This document shows, one piece after another, positions 57,696 through 64,000 of a stretch of 64,000 bases of DNA. Under the pieces are notes generated by a model that was not told the DNA's origin, made no database searches, and was given only the letters and a program-made list of their open reading frames with translations. The stretch comes from Epiperipatus broadwayi (Eukaryota; Onychophora; Udeonychophora; Euonychophora; Peripatidae). Made by a program: the position numbers and the translations under genes. The DNA lies in NCBI GenBank assembly GCA_028023455.1, contig JAQFVV010006208.1, positions 8,412,963-8,476,962 on the forward strand, written 5' to 3'. Numbering within the stretch: position 1 is the first letter of the stretch; each line of letters opens with the position of its first letter.

Positions 57696-58530
57696 AAACA
57701 TGGTTTGGTGTAGGAGACTGTAAGAGGACTGTGAAGCATGATCTGAGCATCAGATCGACTGCTTCAATATGACAATAACATTGGCATCAACAAAGAATTT
57801 GGATGATCAGAGTGACTCAAAGTCAACATGGGTATCTGAATTACATATGTGTGTGAGAGATGATGAGTCATAGTTCAGCACAAAACATGGATGCTGGAAA
57901 CCATTTATCTTTTTTACACGTGTAATCATGTGTATTGGTTGTATGAGATAGAGTGGATAGCTGAAAAAAGATCGAAATGCATTCAAATCGCCTAGAGTTA
58001 CATTTAAACTCCAAGTGTAAATTATGCTTGTATTTCAAATATTACAGACTCAGCATGTATACTGCCCCTCTCTCTTCTGTGTATTTAAATGGACAAGGTC
58101 CTATATATGAGGGGTCAGAGTAACTTAAAGTCAACATGAGCATGATAATAATATTGGCACCATCGAGGAATTTGGTATTCTATTGTCAGAGTTTCAATGG
58201 TATGATTAGCTGAAAAGTTAAAGGCTGGAGTAGATTGAAGCCTGTCTACTAAAGTGTGGTTTGCTATCTCAATATAAACTAAGCATTAAATATATATATA
58301 TATGTAGAAGATGATAATCTGGACCAACTGATGAGTGCTGGTTCAGCATGAAATAGATATATGTGAGATCCATTTATCTGTTTCATCTGTGTGTGGTCCT
58401 GTATCAGTTATATAAGATAGGGTAGATAGCTAAAAGGAATTTGAAAATCTATGTTCAAATCCTCTAGATTTACATTTAAACTCCAAGTATATGAATTATG
58501 ATTGTATTTCGTATATTTTAATATTCTACT
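57696..58530 (+). repeat. Family B element, direct tandem dimer, diverged
   Basis: The first unit (about 57700-58060) lacks an intact ribozyme: its hammerhead region near 57860-57905 reads GATGATGAGTCATAG with the core lost. The second unit (58075-58530) has GAGGGGTCAGAGTAACTTAA, AAGTCAACATGAGCATG, GTAGATTGAAGCCTGTC and a better ribozyme. Units are head to tail. Confidence 0.75.
58314..58372 (+). ncRNA. Hammerhead ribozyme, family B, damaged stem III and 3' stem I
   Basis: ATAATC, ACCAA, CTGATGA, stem II GTGCT with AGCAT and GAAA are intact. Stem III (ATAGATAT) and the 3' strand of inner stem I are mutated. Confidence 0.5.
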
Positions 58531-58974
58531 TTCAATATTTAATCTGCCTCTAAATTTGGATTAGTTTATAATATAGTGATACCATGTGTGGCTAAGTTTG
58601 TATGATTATAATATAAACAAATCTTTGGATCAAGATTAAAAATAACCATAGGCTCAACATGTTTCACCATATTGCATAACTGTAGTTTTTTGTTTTTATT
58701 TACCCAACCCAGATTAACCCTACACACACTGATAACTTTAATACCCATTTACTGATGCTTGTTAGATAGCTAGTTAGTTGCTACTTGAAAGAAAAATCCT
58801 GTTTGTTTGTGATTGAAAAATTTCAAATTTCTTCATATTTAAAATTAATCATAAGATTATATATATAACAAACAGATGTGTAAATATAAGTATAGATGTA
58901 AAAAGAGATTCATAGATAGATATGGAGATATTCACATAAGTGGACAGCTAAATAAAGTTAAAATCATAAAAAAC

Positions 58975-59235
58975 CAAAACACTCAGTGCAATCCAGATTA
59001 ATAATAATTATAATAATAAGGTGGCTGCTGGAGGGTTGCATTAGATTCTAAGATCTAGGTGCAGTGCTCTCAGATCCAAGGCTCCTCACTGATGAAATCC
59101 ACAAGCTAGAATATAATCTGGGGATATTGGATGAGTAGGCACTAGATAGGGATTTTATGCACAAATCTTCCTGCACCCATTGATTACTCTGGCTTCCACT
59201 GAGTAGGTGCTATTGTATGGAGAGTTTTGCCTCCA
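58975..59235 (+). repeat. Family A element, right unit with left-end scrap
   Basis: Starts with a scrap of the left arm (CACTCAGTGCAATCCAG). It then runs through GGTGGCTGCTGGAGGGTTGC, the hammerhead, GAGTAGGCACTAGATAGGG and the inverted end GGAGAGTTTTGCC. It shows the longest spacer sequence upstream of the ribozyme. Confidence 0.75.
59074..59132 (+). ncRNA. Hammerhead segment, family A, stems perfect but core damaged
   Basis: ATCCAA with TTGGAT and TCCTCA with TGGGGA are complete, and CTGATGA is intact (59089-59095). GAAAC has become GAATA, GTC has become ATC, and stem II is eroded. Inactive by expectation. Confidence 0.55.
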
Positions 59236-59609
59236 TGTATATCGATACACCTCTAAAAAATATAACAGTATGAATTACATTCTACTAATAAAAAAAAAGT
59301 GAAATAAATATTTACTTTTCCAGTAAAAGTTTTTTTCTAATAGAAAAATCTCAAGTTACTTTAGTTGACGCAAAATACATACTGGAGTTTGAGAAAGATA
59401 AAATTGAACTTTTTCCCAAGATGCAAAGACTGTTTTTTTTTACCTTTTAGGTAATCAGACCAAAGCTAACTGGGTCAGCCATCTATTATTGGCCAATAAA
59501 TAAATATCTGGCTGTTTTAATTAGGAAGTAAGTATTCTTACTTAATTAGGATAGACTAGATAACTACTGATGCACCAAGAATAAAATTTAAAAAAAGTTG
59601 AATAGGAAT

Positions 59610-60495
59610 ATGCAAAAATGATCAGAATCATTTTCTGGAATGCGAGTGTATTGTAGTACATACTTCCACAATTAGATGTTTTTTGTAGAGCCTCCCTGCA
59701 TCAGTCTGTTGACTGTCATCATCGAATGAAGACATGATATCATGTAGTAAAAGTTTTTACTAAGTGCATCCTGCTTTATCATTTTTTGTAATGGCTGAAA
59801 AGTTGGAACAATGTAAAATTATATTTTCTATTAGGAAAAATAATGGGGGAAGCAGTTGTAATGCTTAAAACATTTTAAAAACAAGCTATTTTGGGGAAAC
59901 ACAAGCTTACAAGTAGTTTACTAGAAGTGTCAACTTTTATCACATCCCAAAAATGAGTGGCAAATAATGTTTAATGCCAAAATGATGCTAATTTATTTTT
60001 CTGCAAATAATTGTGTACTCAAAATTCATTTGTAATGATCAGGTATTTTACTTTCTGCTGGCATGATGCAGTAAAATGTCCTGATTTGTTGCAAAGTAGG
60101 GAATGCAGCCTCCAGCTTGATAACACACCAGCACACAAAGCCTTGAGTATGAGACAATTTTTAATTAAAAATAGCATGATCCAAATTAGCATGATCCAAA
60201 TTATTCATCAGCCATATTTACTGGATCTCTTCTGTGTGACTCCTTTTTTATTACCCTGAATTAAAAATGCCTCAAAAGAAAAAGGTTTGCAAACTTGTAA
60301 GTGGTAAAAAAACAGGTATTAAAAGGCATCACTACAATAGTTTGAGGACTATATTGAAAAATATAAAACATATTTAGACTAGTGTATTGCATCAAATGGA
60401 CAATACTTTGAAAGGGATTCAATTTGCAACACTTAAAAATAAATACACAATTTTTTACTTCAAAATTCTGGTTTGGGGGTGGGGTATTGTAATGC
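59610..60495 (+). pseudogene. Mariner-like transposase pseudogene, copy 4
   Basis: The plus strand gives MAEKLEQCKIIFSIRKNNG (N-terminal helix-turn-helix), then LQLDNTPAHKALSMRQFL (second Asp region), QPYLLDLFCV (third Asp region, usually SPDLAP) and CIASNGQYFERDSI near the C-terminus. The 3' end GGGTGGGGTATTGTA near 60477-60491 resembles the GGGGTATTCAAA terminus. It is opposite in orientation to copies 1-3. Stops and a short internal repeat (AGCATGATCCAAATT, twice near 60175) break it. Confidence 0.8.
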
Positions 60496-61400
60496 AATCC
60501 TCATCACTGTCAGGAGGGATATCTTACAGCAATGCTAGGACTACCTTGTTATCTTTTCTAGTAAAAAATATTACTGGAGCCAACACAGCAACATATACCA
60601 AATAACTCTTCAACTATGACCCAGGTAAGTTTGATAGTGATAACTTCCAAGAATAGACTATTTTAAGACAATAAGAAATAATGAATAGCCACCTATAAAG
60701 ATCAACAATTTTCATTAAGGTAACATTGTAATATCTCAATACCTGGACTTACCTTTAGGTAAAGGATTTAACACATAACAAGAAATATGCTAAATGCTTT
60801 ATTGCTCAAGAAGTCATAAAAAGTTTGAGCACCAGATTTGCAAGAGCCAGAATCAATCCAGAGAACTCATGATCCCAAGTCACATGCTCTACAAACTATG
60901 CCAAACCATGTAGGATACACATAAGAAGTATATATATATAAATAAAATACTGTACAATTCCACTTGTCTATTTTTTATAGCTTATACATCAATATTAGCT
61001 ATGCTTCAAAAAATTAAGCATTAAGTACATCCAAAACAATTCTAGGTATTTGCAATAAAGTGAGGCAACTATTCAAGACTTTTAACTTAATCACCCTTAA
61101 TTTTGCACAAAATTACATAGGAATCCACTATTACCGATAAAAGAAAATAATTGATCAGAACCATTGACAATTACTTAACAAATATAGCCATTCTTTTAAT
61201 ATTTTGTGAGGTGAAAAGGTGATTATAGAAAAAGGAATATCTAGTTGATGCTGTAGCACAATTATAATATTAAGAATCCTCTAAATAATTTTTTTTTAAA
61301 AGAATATTTTAATTTTATTATTAAGGTAAAAAAGATACTCACATATTAGTCTGTCAGTAATGAAAGTCATCAGCACAAACAAATACGTATATAATGACCT
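60496..61400. other. No recognisable feature
   Basis: AT-rich DNA, no gene found. Confidence 0.35.
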
Positions 61401-61695
61401 ATATAAATGCAATTTATCCACTCTACTTTGAACACTTTTTAGCAAAAACTTTTTATTGTACATATATGCATATACAGTCTTATGTTTCAACTGTCCTGCA
61501 GTCTTCTTCAGAGCCACTTTTACTTTAATTTTTTAAAAGTAAAAAAAAAAAACATTTTTTAAAAAAGAAAAGAAAATGGGACTCTGAAGAAGACTGCAGG
61601 ACAGTCAAAATGTAAGATTGTATATGCATGTATGTATAATAAAAGGTTTTTTCTAAAAAGTGTTCAAAGTAGAGTGGATAAATTGCATTTATATA
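61401..61695. repeat. Foldback element carrying the family C core in both orientations
   Basis: The left arm (about 61401-61521) and right arm (about 61584-61695) are inverted copies. ATTTATCCACTCTACTTTGA and GTCCTGCAGTCTTCTTCAGA on the left answer TCTGAAGAAGACTGCAGGAC and TCAAAGTAGAGTGGATAAAT on the right. The loop is A- and T-rich. The shared CTCTGAAGAAGACTGC string links it to family C. Confidence 0.85.
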
Positions 61696-63230
61696 AGATA
61701 TTATAGCAAAATAAAGGAAGTGATGAATTTGGTAATATATAAAGGCCTAATTAAACACATTTACAATCTTTTAAAAAGGGAACTGAATTAATTTTGTAAG
61801 TGAATATTAGATAATATTCTGATGAGGATAAAGTTATTAGTCAAAATTTGGGTTTGCTGCTAATTTTACAACCAAACAATGATGGTGTTTTGTTCAGGAT
61901 TGTCAAAAGCAAGTAGCCATTTGTAATGGAATGTGATTCGAGGTAAGAAAGTTAAATTCACAACAGTGATGCTATGAAACACCATTTTATAAATAAACAG
62001 AATTGCACATTTAAATATATGTATATTATTGTTTTGGGTTTGGTTACCACTTGTTATAAATTTAGAATATTAAAGTTTACTTCTTGGAAGATCATATCTT
62101 GCAAAAACATAATTGCATGTTTGTTTGATTTCTATTAAATAAAGTTATAGGTAGCCATTTTTCAAAATAAAAAATCTTAATAAATTTAGATGGTAGAAGA
62201 TAATTTTTCACAAAAAAAATGTTGTTAGTAGACATTTGTATTATTTCCAGTAAATAAAGTTGTAGGTCATGATTTTTTAAAATAAATATTGCTGGATTAA
62301 TATATATGTAAAATCTCACCACCGGACTAATAGATAAGTACCACATAAAATAATTATTTTATCGTATTCATAATAAGTAATGGAGGCGAATTACTCTACA
62401 TTTTATTTACCACAGCAAACTACAAATCAAAATCTTTATTAATCATTAGTTCACTTGACTCTTAACATCTGAAACATATTTATTTCCTTCCGAATCTTTC
62501 ATTATTTTTTTTAATATTAATTAAATGCAAATCAAACTTTGTTGTTGTGAAGTTTAAATGATGTCTGCAGAGTAATCAATATTTTTATATTTCCGGTAAA
62601 TTTAATACCTAATCAAGTTAAATTCTTAATAAAAATATTAATTATTTTTTATTATAAGCAAAATATTTAATTTTCTATTTTTAAAACTTTATTTTTATCG
62701 GATTACAGTATTTTATTTATTAGTTTAAAAAAAATCTGATTGATACATATATTTGCAAAAAAATTTATGTCATATTTCACCTTTCTTCAAATAATGGACT
62801 AGTCCAAATTCCTTTCTTATCATGATTGGATTGAACATTCGTTGCTGCTAGCACATATAAAGCATAGCCAATTGCAAGAACAGGCCAATAGGCAATAAGG
62901 CTCACTGAATCCAAATGTTTACATTAAAGTTTAGAATCTGGCAATAAATAGTCAGTGTTTTTGAAGGTAGGGTCAGAGAACAACTGTTAAACCTGAATAA
63001 CAGTAGCCTGGTTTCCCACATACAGTCAAAGGAAACTTTTGCTAGTTTGAATAACAATGCTCATTCTCTATACAAAAGTGATTTAAGCTAACAGTTATGC
63101 AATGAGGCAAGCCCACATTCAGAAATGGAAGCAGACAAAACCAAAGCTGACTCAAGGCAAGCTGTCTTTACACTCAGAAGAGTCACCATACCTACTCACA
63201 ATAATGGCTGTCAAGTACAGCTGGAAGTGT
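61696..63230. other. No recognisable feature
   Basis: AT-rich DNA. 62850-63230 is somewhat richer in G+C and may belong with the candidate LTR that follows, but no motif was recognised. Confidence 0.35.
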
Positions 63231-63490
63231 TGTAGGAAATCTATAACAGCATGTACAATCTCTTCTTGAACATTTTACCCTAGAACTGGGAACTATACCT
63301 TGACAACAGTAGCAGGCAGAGTATAGCTATATATAAATAACAATTGTAATTTGTTTGTGTGTTTTGTATCTATATATTACTAATAAATATATTATAAAAT
63401 GACTGTATACTTGTTTGTGTATATATATAATCATGACTAAATAAAACAAATTTGATGCAGTTTGACAAAAATAAAAAAAAATTCCCTACA
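63231..63490 (+). repeat. Candidate LTR (solo or 5')
   Basis: A 260-bp segment starts TGTAGGAAAT and ends ATTCCCTACA, inverted ends of the TG...CA kind, with TATATATAAATAAC (63327-63341) and AATAAA-like signals inside. CTGGAAG occurs just outside both ends (63221-63227 and 63492-63498) and could be a target-site duplication, but not immediately adjacent. A MITE is the alternative. No second copy is in the window. Confidence 0.4.
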
Positions 63491-64000
63491 ACTGGAAGAT
63501 TTAAACAATAAAATCTTGCCTCTGTGGGTCATTAGATTTTGTCATAAAACAAAAAATTGACTGCAGATGTTATTGACATGCAAAATTTTGTAAAATCAAA
63601 TCAGAATGGTTACTCTTAGTAATAAAAACAAAAACTTCACCCAGTAGGTTGTTAGATTTTGTCTTTATTGGAAATTGACAGTTACACAAATAGTAGCTCA
63701 TCAAATAAATGTTAAAAGATTATTCTGAAAGGTGACTCATATAAATTAAAGAAATTTTTTCTCTTTCACAAAATAAAGAATGATAAAAATATTAAAGTGG
63801 CTAATATTGGCTCAATTGAAGCACTTGATATGGTCTACAAAGAGAATTGTCCGAACTGTAAATTGAATAATCTTTTATTTACAGGCTAATCAAATCAAAT
63901 AGGCCTGAGTTGAAATAAGCCATTGGTCTATTATGAAGTCCTAAAATCATAAATATCAGAGATACTGGCTGACTTAGATTTTTACAATGCATTGTCTCTT
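63491..64000. other. No recognisable feature
   Basis: AT-rich DNA with the string TTAGATTTTGTC(A/T)T seen twice (63533 and 63651). No gene found. Confidence 0.35.

Overview
This is AT-rich animal DNA (roughly 70% A+T by eye) with no intact host gene. No open reading frame looks like a working cellular protein, and almost every protein-like stretch is a decayed transposable element. The mixture (two or more LINE families, Penelope-like, Ty3/gypsy, mariner, Merlin, hAT, Helitron, a tRNA-derived SINE, many foldback elements) points to an invertebrate metazoan. Molluscs and cnidarians would fit, but the lineage cannot be fixed from this window.

Layout. 0-5.8 kb: copies of dispersed repeat family A, two LINE 3' ends, and a near-perfect palindrome. 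7.1-8.8 kb: a Penelope-like GIY-YIG fragment and a Ty3/gypsy RT-RNase H fragment. 11.2-15.7 kb: a SINE, a long foldback element, a LINE whose RT-coding region holds a 28-bp minisatellite, an (AAT)n microsatellite and a dead Merlin transposase. 17.1-20 kb: another LINE end and two composite copies of repeat family B. 20-33 kb: mostly featureless. 33-35.7 kb: hAT remnants. 35.9-40.5 kb: three mariner copies on the same strand plus SINEs. 43-48.4 kb: foldback DNA and a nest of four elements (LINE, Helitron, hAT-like insert, family B). 50.7-52.2 kb: more family B. 52.2-56.5 kb: an island unlike its surroundings. 57.7-60.5 kb: family B dimer, family A and a fourth mariner. 61-64 kb: an inverted repeat and a possible LTR.

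Most interesting content: two unrelated short repeat families, A and B, each carry what reads as a type-I hammerhead self-cleaving ribozyme. The best family B copy (19751-19809) has the full catalytic core, a perfect stem II and a two-part stem I. Family A copies show paired changes in stems I and II. Both families occur as inverted or tandem dimers. Several copies are bounded by 10-16 bp target-site duplications, as expected of target-primed retrotransposition. This resembles animal retrozymes, which are thought to be mobilised by Penelope-like elements, and a Penelope-like GIY-YIG fragment is in the window. Assignments rest on reading the sequence by eye; no database search was possible.
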